The notes beneath the pieces are model-generated. The model had not been told where the DNA came from, made no database searches, and saw nothing but the letters and a program-made list of their open reading frames with translations. This document shows, piece after piece, positions 1 through 7,826 of a stretch of DNA of 18,003 nucleotides. The position numbers and the translations under genes are program-made. Positions within the stretch are counted from its first letter, which is position 1; each line of letters starts with the position of its first letter. The stretch covers positions 219 to 18,221 of the forward strand of contig DADT01000067.1 in assembly GCA_002495065.1 (NCBI GenBank), read 5' to 3'. Origin of the DNA: Methanoregula sp. UBA471 (GTDB taxonomy: Archaea > Halobacteriota > Methanomicrobia > Methanomicrobiales > Methanospirillaceae).

Positions 1-776
1 TCCTGGGGCTGGAAAAGGGCATCGAAATTCCAGAAAGACTGCTGGACAATGCCACCATAGAGTTCCTCAAATCCCATTTCGAGGAGTATCTCCCGCATCT
101 CGGCGATGATCCGCTGGTAGGGATGGACCTTGCCCGGATAGGCTTTTTTCGGAAGCTTGGTCACATCGTACCGGCGGAAGTTTGCTGTCTTCCATGCACC
201 TGAAAGGATCTGATCACGGGTGAGAGTCCCGGTCTCTTCCCTCAGATCAAGACCCTGCCTGACCAGCTGGAGACCTACATCCTGGAGGGAAATGATATAC
301 CGGACTGATTCCGTTTCCTGAAGGATGCCACGCTTGATCAGCTCTTTTGTCTTCAGATCCCCTGTCTGCGGATTTTTCAGGGCGGATTCATCAGCGGATG
401 TTGACGCCCCATCAGCCTTTGAAACCTTACCGTCACTGACAATGACCAGTCCTTTTTTACGCAGCTGGCCGAAACCGATTTTAAAAGATCCGTGTTTCTG
501 GAGATCGCCAAGAAGTGTATCCCGCGATATAAACTTCAGGAGTTGTGTCTCCGGAAGCCCATGTTTGAGATAGTCTTTTCCTTCATCAGTATAACCGAAC
601 GTTTTATCGACAACCCGGTCGAGGCTAACAAGCCCCTTATCCCCGGCAAGGTGTGCCCACTGCACCACAGATTCCGGCGTTGCATCCAACAGCGTTGCAA
701 GATGCAGGGCATCCGCTTTCCTCTCTTTTTCAAGCACCCCAAGCAGTCTTTTTTCATTTTGCGTCAGTTCAGCCAT
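1..776 (-). CDS. pheS: Phenylalanyl-tRNA synthetase alpha subunit, N-terminal part (cut by window edge)
   Basis: Charges tRNA-Phe together with the PheT beta subunit in the cytoplasm. The visible reading frame is about 258 residues from an ATG at 776 to the window edge; archaeal PheS is around 500 residues, so roughly the N-terminal half is here. It begins MAELTQNEKRLLGVLEKE and the first ~200 residues look like the winged-helix tRNA/DNA-binding-like repeats typical of archaeal and eukaryotic PheS. Near residues 215-258 comes the entry to the class II catalytic core, with the pattern HPYQRIIAEMREILLEMGFE followed by FWNFDALFQPQ, which is highly characteristic of PheS. The start lies 1 nt after the trpS stop codon, so the gene is the third member of an endA-trpS-pheS operon and is probably translationally coupled. 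The catalytic motifs 2 and 3 are outside the window and could not be checked. Confidence 0.95.
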   Translation of the reverse strand, partial: MAELTQNEKRLLGVLEKERKADALHLATLLDATPESVVQWAHLAGDKGLVSLDRVVDKTFGYTDEGKDYLKHGLPETQLLKFISRDTLLGDLQKHGSFKIGFGQLRKKGLVIVSDGKVSKADGASTSADESALKNPQTGDLKTKELIKRGILQETESVRYIISLQDVGLQLVRQGLDLREETGTLTRDQILSGAWKTANFRRYDVTKLPKKAYPGKVHPYQRIIAEMREILLEMGFEELYGGIVQQSFWNFDALFQPQ

Positions 777-777
777 C

Positions 778-2049
778 TTACACCTCAATCTTCTCAGCTG
801 CAGCGTCCATCTTCTCCCTGAAATCTTTCAGGAACATAACTACACGTTCCGCTGTCTCCTTTTTACATTGGCCGCACATGATCTCTCCCGAGACGCACTT
901 CCTGCGGATTTCAGCGAGTTCTGCATCATCCGTCACCATATGGAAAAGATTGAGCAGGAATAGAGAGCACCTGTCGGGTTCCCCACCGCAACGCTTCTGT
1001 TCATCCCGGGTCATCTTCCCACCGGTGATCCCGCTCATCACCTTCTTTCGTACTGCTGCCTCAGACTCATAGAAAGAGATAATGCTCTCCGGGATGCTGC
1101 TGGACATCTTACCCCCGGTGAGTCCCGGCATGAAAATGTGGTACGTAGACGAAGGCGTATAAAACCCGAAACCCCCGTATTCACGCTCTATCCGGCGCAC
1201 TTTCACGCTAATATCAGAGCATGGTGCACCCCTGATGTCCACATGCCCTTCATACATCTTCGCACCAGGGTATGCTGCTTTCACCGCAGCGAGTGCCTGC
1301 TCTGGTGCGTTCTTTGACCGCACACTCACGTAACCATCCCGGTCTTCGACGGTGAACATCCGGAGCTTGTGAGCAACTCCCCGCGTGAGCCGGATATGAG
1401 GATCCTGATCAATTCCTACCGGTACAATTGTCGGTGCAGGTTCACGATCAATCTGGGGGAACAGGATATCTGCCACCTGAGTAATGACGCTGAAGGCATG
1501 TGCGAGATCGGTTTCAGGTGAAAAACCGTAAATCGCTGTAAGTTCGGAAAAATTTACCTTGGTTGCAGCTTCAAATGCGAGATCTTTCAGCCGTTCGTTC
1601 TTGCTCTGGAAATACGTCTGTCCTTCGAAACCCAGCGCATAAAGACAGGCAAGGTATTCCTTCCCATATTCCCGGCACTTTTCCCACGATATGCCGCGAA
1701 CCGCGTGCGCCTCCCGGTCGGCAATCGTCACATAACCGGTACCACCCTGCTGCACATGCCATACTACCTCTTTCATCACCATAAGGTGCCCGAGATGCGG
1801 GTGCCCGCTTGGCATAAATCCTGTCAGGACATGAAAAGGGGTATGGTTGCGTATCGCACTGGCGATCTGGCGGTAGTCCCGATGACCGACGACGATGCCA
1901 CGGCTCATGAAATACGGGATGCACGGAAGTTCTGAAATAGCCGGGGCAATAGGCTCGATGCCAAATTCGGAAAAAAGTTTTTCGACATCGACGGACTGGT
2001 TGCTTGACCAGGGATTAATCTGAGGTTCTGGCATGGTGGGTGCGCTCAC
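778..2049 (-). CDS. trpS: Tryptophanyl-tRNA synthetase (archaeal/eukaryotic type)
   Basis: Class I synthetase that attaches tryptophan to tRNA-Trp. The 423-residue product carries the HIGH-type signature as HLGH (residues 85-88, in SGHPHLGH) and a perfect KMSSS loop (residues 314-318). Length and sequence match the archaeal/eukaryotic TrpRS branch rather than the shorter bacterial one. The start chosen is GTG at 2049, whose GTGA overlaps the TGA stop of endA by 4 nt, a common coupling arrangement; an in-frame ATG at 2034 would give a protein five residues shorter and cannot be excluded. The C-terminal anticodon-binding region has cysteines at 354, 361, 385, 392 and 395. Four of them form C-x23-C-x6-C-x2-C, close to the iron-sulfur motif described for Thermotoga maritima TrpRS (see findings). 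It sits between endA and pheS in one operon. Confidence 0.96.
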   Translation of the reverse strand: MSAPTMPEPQINPWSSNQSVDVEKLFSEFGIEPIAPAISELPCIPYFMSRGIVVGHRDYRQIASAIRNHTPFHVLTGFMPSGHPHLGHLMVMKEVVWHVQQGGTGYVTIADREAHAVRGISWEKCREYGKEYLACLYALGFEGQTYFQSKNERLKDLAFEAATKVNFSELTAIYGFSPETDLAHAFSVITQVADILFPQIDREPAPTIVPVGIDQDPHIRLTRGVAHKLRMFTVEDRDGYVSVRSKNAPEQALAAVKAAYPGAKMYEGHVDIRGAPCSDISVKVRRIEREYGGFGFYTPSSTYHIFMPGLTGGKMSSSIPESIISFYESEAAVRKKVMSGITGGKMTRDEQKRCGGEPDRCSLFLLNLFHMVTDDAELAEIRRKCVSGEIMCGQCKKETAERVVMFLKDFREKMDAAAEKIEV

Positions 2050-3056
2050 AGTTTGATTCGTGCAAATTCGATGAACTGAATTCCGCTTGTATGTACGGCG
2101 CCAAACAACATCTTCTTTTTGACACTGTGCGCCATCCGGACAGATCTGGATATGACACTCATGGGCATAGATGCCTCTTTTTCGACTGCATGTACCAGCA
2201 TATCAGAATGGATGTTTTTCCCGCAATAGACCCGGTAATGGTGTCCGAACTTGTAACCCGTGCGGGGAGTGAAGTTATGCCCCCTGAGTTCGGTATAAAC
2301 TTTATCCTTTTCAGAAAGTTCCCTGTCAGACTCGCGGGCAAGGGCGAAATATTCATCAATGCTGACGGGACTCGTACCCTTTTTCAGGATAATGATTCCT
2401 TTTCCCATCAGATAGAGCAGTTCAACGGGTGCGAGCATCAAGCGTTCGCTGTCAAGACGTTTACCGAACCCTGATTGTTCGAGATCTGAATGGGCAGCGG
2501 CAAGGACCATCGCGGATTTCCCCACCAGTATCGCTTCACAGCGTGATATTTCCGGAAAATGATTACAGGGTTCCGGGAGTTTCTGGAGTTTGATCTCGTA
2601 GTAGGTCAGCTCTTCTTCATCGTCTACAACGGCAAGGACATACTGCTTTCGCATGTTTCTCGAGGCAACAACCTCTTCGATGAGCGTTACAAAACGGATC
2701 GGATCGCGTTCAGAAAGGACGCGGACAAGATAAAGCGACTCGCTTGTACCAGGTTTTTCACCGCGCCTGAACACCCGGAAATCATGAGGGCCTGCCTGCA
2801 CAACATACCCCCGTTCCCGCAGATCGCGGTATACCAGAAAGCTGCGAAGGAAACCGGGCTGGTCAGCAAACATAGAAAACAGGGTTTCGAACGTGTACCC
2901 GGTCAGCTCGATCTTCTGGCGGTGGAGGAGATACAACGCCTCCTGATTTGAGAGTCTCACCCCACCTGCTTCTAAGCGACCATACCCGTTTTGCTCATAA
3001 AGGATTCGTCCTTCTTTCCCCAAACGCACAATAGTGCCGTCGAATGTTGCCTTCAC
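2046..3056 (-). CDS. endA: tRNA-splicing endonuclease EndA (two-repeat homodimeric form)
   Basis: Cuts introns out of precursor tRNAs at the bulge-helix-bulge motif. The 336-residue length is about twice that of the single-repeat (homotetrameric) enzyme and fits the form, known from Archaeoglobus, in which two repeats are fused in one chain and two chains make the enzyme. The C-terminal repeat has the active-site set: Tyr277 in YRVY, His283 in NIHSDML and a lysine in the VKKKMLF stretch (313-315). The N-terminal repeat (about residues 75-100) shows the matching segment as FRVF and lacks the tyrosine, so it appears structural. The start is a GTG at 3056 giving MKATFDG; no convincing Shine-Dalgarno sequence precedes it. 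It is first in an endA-trpS-pheS operon; archaeal tRNA-Trp commonly carries an intron, which makes the EndA-TrpRS pairing functionally sensible. Confidence 0.95.
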   Translation of the reverse strand: MKATFDGTIVRLGKEGRILYEQNGYGRLEAGGVRLSNQEALYLLHRQKIELTGYTFETLFSMFADQPGFLRSFLVYRDLRERGYVVQAGPHDFRVFRRGEKPGTSESLYLVRVLSERDPIRFVTLIEEVVASRNMRKQYVLAVVDDEEELTYYEIKLQKLPEPCNHFPEISRCEAILVGKSAMVLAAAHSDLEQSGFGKRLDSERLMLAPVELLYLMGKGIIILKKGTSPVSIDEYFALARESDRELSEKDKVYTELRGHNFTPRTGYKFGHHYRVYCGKNIHSDMLVHAVEKEASMPMSVISRSVRMAHSVKKKMLFGAVHTSGIQFIEFARIKL

Positions 3057-3163
3057 TACCGGAACTATTGTGTGTTTATGATAATAAGAACGCGGGAAAA
3101 GAAGTACAAGGGTCTGATGTATTTTTTTTTCAAAATATATGTGGGGCTCTTCCCGTTTCGCAA

Positions 3164-3187
3164 AATTTTTTATTTCATTTTAAAAAA
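3164..3187 (+). promoter_or_regulatory. Possible archaeal promoter (TATA region) for the candidate RNA
   Basis: A very AT-rich block with TATA-like sequences (AAATTTTTTATTT and TTTTAAAAAAA) stands just before the structured region. Initiation 25 nt downstream would begin near 3200-3210. This is inferred from composition and spacing only. Confidence 0.3.
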
Positions 3188-3235
3188 AGCATGAAATACG
3201 GCGTTGTAGAAACCCTGAGTTTTCAACAAATTGTA

Positions 3236-3380
3236 AACCCCGATTTACTGAGGGGACAATGCCTGTCCTCCCCGAACCGCCCCTTCGCTTTGTGATTGTG
3301 TCGTATTACCTTCTCTGGAGTTATCGCTCCAGGAGGGTGCCACAGCGGCGGGGCAGAGGTATAACGTGCCGTAGCCCAAA
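3236..3380 (+). ncRNA. Candidate structured noncoding RNA, family not recognised
   Basis: A GC-rich island in otherwise AT-rich intergenic DNA folds into nested helices. Hairpin A: 3252-3258 with 3264-3270 (loop ATGCC, one G-U). Long-range helix B: GCCCCTTCGCT at 3279-3289 with 3344-3354, ten of eleven positions paired. Inside it, hairpin C: ACCTTC 3308-3313 with 3333-3338 and CTGGAG 3315-3320 with 3327-3332, one bulged T, loop TTATCG. Three positions are G-U on the plus strand but would be C-A mismatches on the minus strand (one position goes the other way), which favours plus-strand transcription. A TATA-like stretch lies at 3164-3187. The ends are guesses. It does not show the conserved blocks of RNase P RNA or SRP RNA, nor a tRNA. 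A 34-residue frame from ATG 3191 overlaps it and is the main alternative. Confidence 0.45.
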
Positions 3381-3428
3381 AGGAGCGTTCAGAAAAATAT
3401 TTTGAGGATTTCTACTAAGTGTAAAATA

Positions 3429-4268
3429 CTATTTTGCAAGCTCACGTACTTTCTTAATATTTCCGACATCATCGCGTCGATCATCAACCGGGGTTTCGCA
3501 GATAAGCGGCACCGCTGACAGGACCGGATGATGGAGTATGCGCCGGAATCCGTCCTCCCCGATGAATCCCATGCCGATATGTTCATGCCGGTCAAGGGCG
3601 CTTCCCCTGTCGCCTTTCGAGTCGTTCAGGTGTATGATTCTGAGATTTCTGATACCGATCTGGTCATCGAACTGCGCAAGAGTATCCTCAATCCCCGTTT
3701 CCGTGCGCAGCTCATATCCCGCCGCAAACGCGTGGCATGTATCGAGACAGACACCGATTCGATTAATTTTTTCAAGCCCGTCCATGATTCCCCGGATATG
3801 CTCGAAGCTGCTTCCCACGCTGTTCTTCTCACCGGCAGTATTTTCAAGCAGTAATATCACGTTATTCCCGGAGTTCTCAAGAGCCGTATTAATCGCTCCG
3901 ATGACGCGTGACCTCCCTCCGGCTATACCGTCACCAAGGTGATGACCGAGATGAGTGACAAGATACGGGATGTCAAGCCGTCCGCACCTGTCAAGTTCGG
4001 CAGATAAAGCACCAATCGACTTTTCATGGATATCCGATTTGGGTGATGCCAGGTTCGGAAGATATGGCATATGGTCAACAGGGATAATTCCGCTTGAGCG
4101 GATTTTACCGGTAAAAGCAGCGCGGATTTCATCGGACAATGGTGTAAATCCCCATCCTCTTGGACTCCGCGAGAACATCTGGAATACGTCACATCCGGCG
4201 GCCTTTGCCCGGTCTACGGCACGATCAAGGGATCCTGCTATTGAGATGTGGACACCCACCTTCACCAT
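3429..4268 (-). CDS. nfo: Endonuclease IV, AP-site repair enzyme
   Basis: Cleaves the DNA backbone 5' of abasic sites in base-excision repair, using three zinc ions. The 279-residue protein is the usual length for the Nfo family. All metal ligands expected from the E. coli enzyme can be placed: His66 (VDHMPYL), His106 (THLGHH), Glu142 (LLENTAG), Asp176 and His179 (CLDTCHAFAAGY), His213 (IIHLND), Asp226 and His228 (LDRHEHIGMG), Glu258 (ICETP). The AP endonuclease 2 signatures are therefore intact and the enzyme should be active. The ATG at 4268 is preceded by a purine-rich GAGAGG about 10 nt upstream that can serve as a ribosome-binding site. It lies alone between the candidate RNA region and a divergently transcribed hydrolase gene. 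Confidence 0.95.
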   Translation of the reverse strand: MVKVGVHISIAGSLDRAVDRAKAAGCDVFQMFSRSPRGWGFTPLSDEIRAAFTGKIRSSGIIPVDHMPYLPNLASPKSDIHEKSIGALSAELDRCGRLDIPYLVTHLGHHLGDGIAGGRSRVIGAINTALENSGNNVILLLENTAGEKNSVGSSFEHIRGIMDGLEKINRIGVCLDTCHAFAAGYELRTETGIEDTLAQFDDQIGIRNLRIIHLNDSKGDRGSALDRHEHIGMGFIGEDGFRRILHHPVLSAVPLICETPVDDRRDDVGNIKKVRELAK

Positions 4269-4529
4269 GGAATAGATCCTCTCATACTATCCTCATCTGA
4301 TCAACATTCGTGTGCGGGAGATATTAGGAGATTTGTATTCAGGCACGGGACAGCATGAGATCTGAAATCTGATTTTGCACAACCGGGTACTGCGTTGCAG
4401 AAATTCCCAGATTCCTGAAAAATGTGCAAGGCAAATCAACAGATAGTGCCCGGAATAAACAATGAGAAATCGGCCATTGGAAACCTTCACCTGAATCCTT
4501 TTTGCCCTGCAGACCTCAATCCTGTAACC

Positions 4530-5273
4530 ATGAAGATTACCTTCCTGGGAACCAATGGCTGGTACGATACCCGGACCGGCAATACCTCCTCCATCCTGAT
4601 TCAGTCAGAAGAGTACGATATTATCCTTGACGCAGGAAATGGTCTGGCAAAAGCCGATCGTTACATCACCCAGGACAAGCCGGCTTACCTGTTTATCAGC
4701 CATTTTCATATCGATCATATTGTGGGATTGCACACACTGGTCAAATTCAGATTCCCAAAAGGCCTGACAATCTGCGGACAACCCGGAACTACCGGGGTTT
4801 TAAATGCGTTTGTTGCCGAACCTTTCACCGTGCCGGTCGCCCAGCTTTCCTACCCGGTAACGTTCCTGGAACTGGACGAAGGTGATCATGCTATCCCATT
4901 CCCGGTTGAGTCCCGGCTTCTTGTACACCCGGTTCCCTGTTTCGGGTACCGCCTTTCCCTTGACGGGAAGATCATCACGTACTGTACTGACACCGGTTAC
5001 TGCGCCAATGCAGTCCTGCTCGGACGGCATTCTGATCTTCTGATTACTGAATGCGGGCTTAAACCCGGGCAGGAGAGCCCGGGATGGCCGCATCTTAATC
5101 CGGAGACCGCACTAAAGATAGCAAAAGAAGCACATGCGAAGCGTCTTGCCCTGACGCATTTCGGTGCGGAAGTGTACAGATCCCCGGAGGACCGAACTGA
5201 AGTGCAGGAACAATTCCAGAAGGGATGCCCAGGCCTGATTGTGGCAACTGACGACCTGACGGTCGAGATCTGA
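4530..5273 (+). CDS. Metallo-beta-lactamase-fold hydrolase, RNase Z-like
   Basis: The 247-residue product is a one-domain MBL-fold enzyme. It has the metal-binding HxHxDH motif as HFHIDH (residues 58-63), with further likely ligands His133 (LVHPVP), Asp154 (CTDTGYC) and His210 (ALTHFG), plus a GWPHLNPETA stretch around 188 that resembles the HLSPxEAA segment of RNase Z-like proteins. It opens MKITFLGTNG, the usual beginning for this group. I chose ATG 4530 because the frame upstream (to an ATG at 4422) does not look coding. Whether it cuts tRNA 3' ends, phosphodiesters or another substrate cannot be told: the flexible arm of true RNase Z is not evident. It converges on the next gene, with only 6 nt between the two stop codons. 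Confidence 0.85.
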   Translation: MKITFLGTNGWYDTRTGNTSSILIQSEEYDIILDAGNGLAKADRYITQDKPAYLFISHFHIDHIVGLHTLVKFRFPKGLTICGQPGTTGVLNAFVAEPFTVPVAQLSYPVTFLELDEGDHAIPFPVESRLLVHPVPCFGYRLSLDGKIITYCTDTGYCANAVLLGRHSDLLITECGLKPGQESPGWPHLNPETALKIAKEAHAKRLALTHFGAEVYRSPEDRTEVQEQFQKGCPGLIVATDDLTVEI

Positions 5274-5279
5274 AAAAAA

Positions 5280-5855
5280 TTATTCCTGGATTTTTTTCAT
5301 GAGCCATGCCATGTTGGCGCCAAGTGTTTTCATCGTAATAATACCCTCATCATCGCTATTCACATCACCGGGTGCGAGCCCGAGGCCCACGTTCCAGTAG
5401 GATGAACCCGGGACTACCATCTGGCTGATAAAAAAGAAATGGTTGATGGTATCAAAAGCATGAATAGCGCCGGCTCGTCTTACGGCGATAACTGCGGCAC
5501 CAACTTTCCGTTTGAACATATCCTGATTTGCCTTGGCCACAAAACCTGACCGGTCAATCAAAGCCTTGAGTTCTGGGGAGATATCCGCAAAATAAGTTGG
5601 TGAAGCAAGGATTATCCCGTCAGCTTCGAGCATCTTTTCGATACAGTCATTGACAATGTCTCCCTTGACCGCGCATCGTTTATCCTGATTCTCAAAACAT
5701 TTTCTGCATGCAGTACACCCCCGGATCTTTTTCCCGGCAAGCTGGACGAGCTCGGTTTTAATATGCTGTTTTTTCAGTTCCTTAAACACTGCATTGACAA
5801 GAATCGCTGTATTCCCGTCCTTGCGTGCACTTCCGTTGAATGCGACGACCTTCAT
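5280..5855 (-). CDS. Iron-sulfur flavoprotein / NADPH-dependent FMN reductase family
   Basis: A 191-residue flavodoxin-fold protein. Residues 7-16 (NGSARKDGNT) form the FMN phosphate-binding loop and SPTYFADIS (85-93) is the second flavin-contact segment. Between them four cysteines (47, 50, 53, 61) form C-x2-C-x2-C-x7-C, the compact motif of the iron-sulfur flavoproteins (ISF) first described in Methanosarcina, where one [4Fe-4S] cluster and FMN pass electrons and may reduce O2 or H2O2. ATG 5855 is chosen because a clear AAGGAGAAGG ribosome-binding site directly precedes it; the frame stays open far upstream, over the helicase start, but that part does not look coding. The gene is divergent from the helicase gene, sharing about 135 nt of upstream DNA. 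The electron donor is not evident. Confidence 0.9.
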   Translation of the reverse strand: MKVVAFNGSARKDGNTAILVNAVFKELKKQHIKTELVQLAGKKIRGCTACRKCFENQDKRCAVKGDIVNDCIEKMLEADGIILASPTYFADISPELKALIDRSGFVAKANQDMFKRKVGAAVIAVRRAGAIHAFDTINHFFFISQMVVPGSSYWNVGLGLAPGDVNSDDEGIITMKTLGANMAWLMKKIQE

Positions 5856-5990
5856 TTCCTTCTCCTTTTCATTAAGCCATTCTCTCATGAACAGATAAAA
5901 AAATCGCAGGACAATCACATGCCTGGTAAAAAAATGAGGTTTGTCTGAGAGCGTCATCTTAAGAACCCTCACGCCAAATGGTGGTGCGAT

Positions 5991-7589
5991 ATGAATACTC
6001 GTATACAATTTTCCGATTTTCACCTGTCGCGTGAAGTCGGTAAGGCAATAGAAGATATGGGCTTTGAAGAGCCCACACCAATTCAGGCACTCGCTATCCC
6101 TCTCATACAAGCCGGGCGTGACGTGACCGCCCAGGCACAAACAGGTACCGGAAAGACTGCCGCGTTCGGCATTCCCATCATTGAGAAAATTGATCCCACA
6201 CACCGCACCGTCCAGGCAATCGTACTCAGTCCGACCCGCGAACTCGCAATCCAGATAGCGGAAGAGTTCTCTGAACTTCTCGCTCATCTTCCGCGTATAA
6301 CAGTCCTCCCGGTGTATGGCGGCCAGCCTATTGACCGACAGTTGCGTGCACTCCATTCCGGGGTCCATATTGTCATTGGGACACCCGGACGGGTGATGGA
6401 CCACCTCAGGCGCCGGACTCTTTCGCTCGATGAGGTTTCAACAGTAGTCCTTGACGAAGCTGACCAGATGCTTGATATGGGGTTCCGTGATGATATCGAA
6501 CTGATTCTCAAAAAAATCCCGCAGAAACGCCAGACACTCCTTTTCTCGGCGACACTCCCGCAACCGATCATCGATATCTCAAAACGGTTCATGAACAAAC
6601 CCGAATTTGTCAAGGTCGAGTATGCTGAACTGGTCGTTCCACAGATCGAGCAATCGTATATCGAAGTGAAAGAGCGTGAAAAACTTGACGTGCTCTGTCG
6701 CCTGATAGATATTGCCGATCCGCACCTGTCGATCATCTTCTGCAATACCAAACGCCGGGCGGAGGAACTCGCCGGAAAGTTGAAGGCACGGGGGTACCGG
6801 GCTGAGGAACTCCACGGGGATATGAAACAGTCCCAGCGTGACCGGGTGATGGGCGGGTTCCGGAAAGGTTCGATCGAGATCCTGATCGCTACTGATGTCG
6901 CTGCACGGGGCATTGACGTTGAAGACGTCGATATGGTTATCAATTTCGACGTCCCGCAGGATGTGGAATATTATGTCCACCGTATCGGCAGAACAGGCCG
7001 GGCGGGAAAGAGCGGCAGAGCAGTGACCTTTGTTGCACCGCGTGATTTTACCAAACTCCGTGAGATCCAGCACTATGCAAAAATCCAGATACCCCGCATG
7101 CCTATACCAACTCAGTCAGATGTAGCCGAGACCCGTACCCGCACCATGCTCGAAAAGGTCCGCGAGACCATCAAAGCAGGGGGGATGGAGTCTTATGTTC
7201 GCATCGTAGAGCAGGAAAGCGAAGGCGATCTCAGTACGATCGATATTGCTGCTGCACTCCTCAAGCTGCAGATGGATCAGGGCAGTGAGGAAATTTCTGA
7301 GAAGCGCGAAGAGATGGATTTTGCTGATACGGGTGCAGAAGCCGGCATGGTCAGGTTTTTTCTCGGTGTTGGCAGGATGCATAAAGTTGCTCCCAAAGAT
7401 ATCGTTGGTGCAATTGCCGGTGAGACAGGAATACCGGGAAAAGCTATCGGTTCGATCCGGATACTCGACTCTTACTCCTTTGTCGAAGTGCCCCGTGAAT
7501 ATGCTACGGAAGTTTATACCATCATGAAAGAGCGGACGATCCGGAACCAGCCAACCGGGATCGAGCCGGCATCAGGGAAGCGGGCGTGA
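5991..7589 (+). CDS. DEAD-box ATP-dependent RNA helicase with DbpA-type RNA-binding domain
   Basis: A 532-residue helicase that remodels RNA using ATP. All core motifs are present in order: Q motif region (about 25-33, ending PTPIQ), Walker A AQTGTGKT (49-56), PTRELA (81-86), TPGR (131-134), DEAD (155-158), SAT (186-188), the CNTKR segment near 251, ATDVAARGID (300-309) and HRIGRTGRAG (330-339). After an acidic linker (about 400-450), residues 452-515 (MVRFFLGVGRMHKV onward) match the DbpA/CsdA RRM-like RNA-binding domain, which in bacteria directs these enzymes to ribosomal RNA or cold-sensitive RNAs. Likely roles are ribosome assembly or RNA folding and decay. The start is ATG 5991 with a weak GGTGG upstream. 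The organisation resembles bacterial CsdA/DeaD-type proteins. Transcription probably ends at the T7 run at 7621. Confidence 0.95.
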   Translation: MNTRIQFSDFHLSREVGKAIEDMGFEEPTPIQALAIPLIQAGRDVTAQAQTGTGKTAAFGIPIIEKIDPTHRTVQAIVLSPTRELAIQIAEEFSELLAHLPRITVLPVYGGQPIDRQLRALHSGVHIVIGTPGRVMDHLRRRTLSLDEVSTVVLDEADQMLDMGFRDDIELILKKIPQKRQTLLFSATLPQPIIDISKRFMNKPEFVKVEYAELVVPQIEQSYIEVKEREKLDVLCRLIDIADPHLSIIFCNTKRRAEELAGKLKARGYRAEELHGDMKQSQRDRVMGGFRKGSIEILIATDVAARGIDVEDVDMVINFDVPQDVEYYVHRIGRTGRAGKSGRAVTFVAPRDFTKLREIQHYAKIQIPRMPIPTQSDVAETRTRTMLEKVRETIKAGGMESYVRIVEQESEGDLSTIDIAAALLKLQMDQGSEEISEKREEMDFADTGAEAGMVRFFLGVGRMHKVAPKDIVGAIAGETGIPGKAIGSIRILDSYSFVEVPREYATEVYTIMKERTIRNQPTGIEPASGKRA

Positions 7590-7620
7590 CCAGTTCAGCT
7601 TCAAAATTATTCATTCGTGC

Positions 7621-7658
7621 TTTTTTTCTGGAAACCAGGTTCTGATTTATTGTCAGAA
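7621..7658 (+). terminator. Probable terminator after the helicase gene
   Basis: A run of seven T (7621-7627) follows the helicase stop codon by about 30 nt, as expected for archaeal U-run termination. It is followed by two small inverted repeats: CTGG-AAA-CCAG (7628-7638) and TTCTGA/TCAGAA (7640-7658, loop of 7). The role of the hairpins is unknown; they could mark a processed 3' end. Confidence 0.5.
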
Positions 7659-7794
7659 TAGGGCTGATAATTGCCAGAAGATCCCCGCAACTCTGAACGA
7701 AAATGCGCTGTCATCGCTACCACTTGGCAGAGGTTTTCTCTTTTTAGTCGTGATTCCCCGTGCCGGAACCGTACGTTGTGCCGTAAGAACAGAA

Positions 7795-7804
7795 ACATAA
7801 AATA
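7795..7804 (+). promoter_or_regulatory. TATA box of the lipoprotein gene (leaderless arrangement)
   Basis: The sequence ACATAAAATA is centred about 27 nt before the ATG at 7827. In archaea transcription starts about 25 nt after the TATA centre, so the mRNA would start at or next to the start codon. No ribosome-binding site is seen, in agreement. Confidence 0.55.
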
Positions 7805-7826
7805 CACACCCGGGAAATTATCCGGT

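Noticed and set aside
3191..3295. 34-residue plus-strand frame before and over the candidate RNA
   Set aside because: Short, no family features, and its second half is part of base-paired helices; kept only as an alternative explanation.
5856..6404. Upstream in-frame extension of the iron-sulfur flavoprotein gene to 6404
   Set aside because: It overlaps the conserved helicase N-terminus on the other strand, lacks family similarity, and a strong ribosome-binding site precedes ATG 5855.
6284..6943. Long minus-strand frame inside the helicase gene (219 residues)
   Set aside because: It is antisense to conserved helicase motifs; Ser/Arg-rich composition is typical of a shadow frame.
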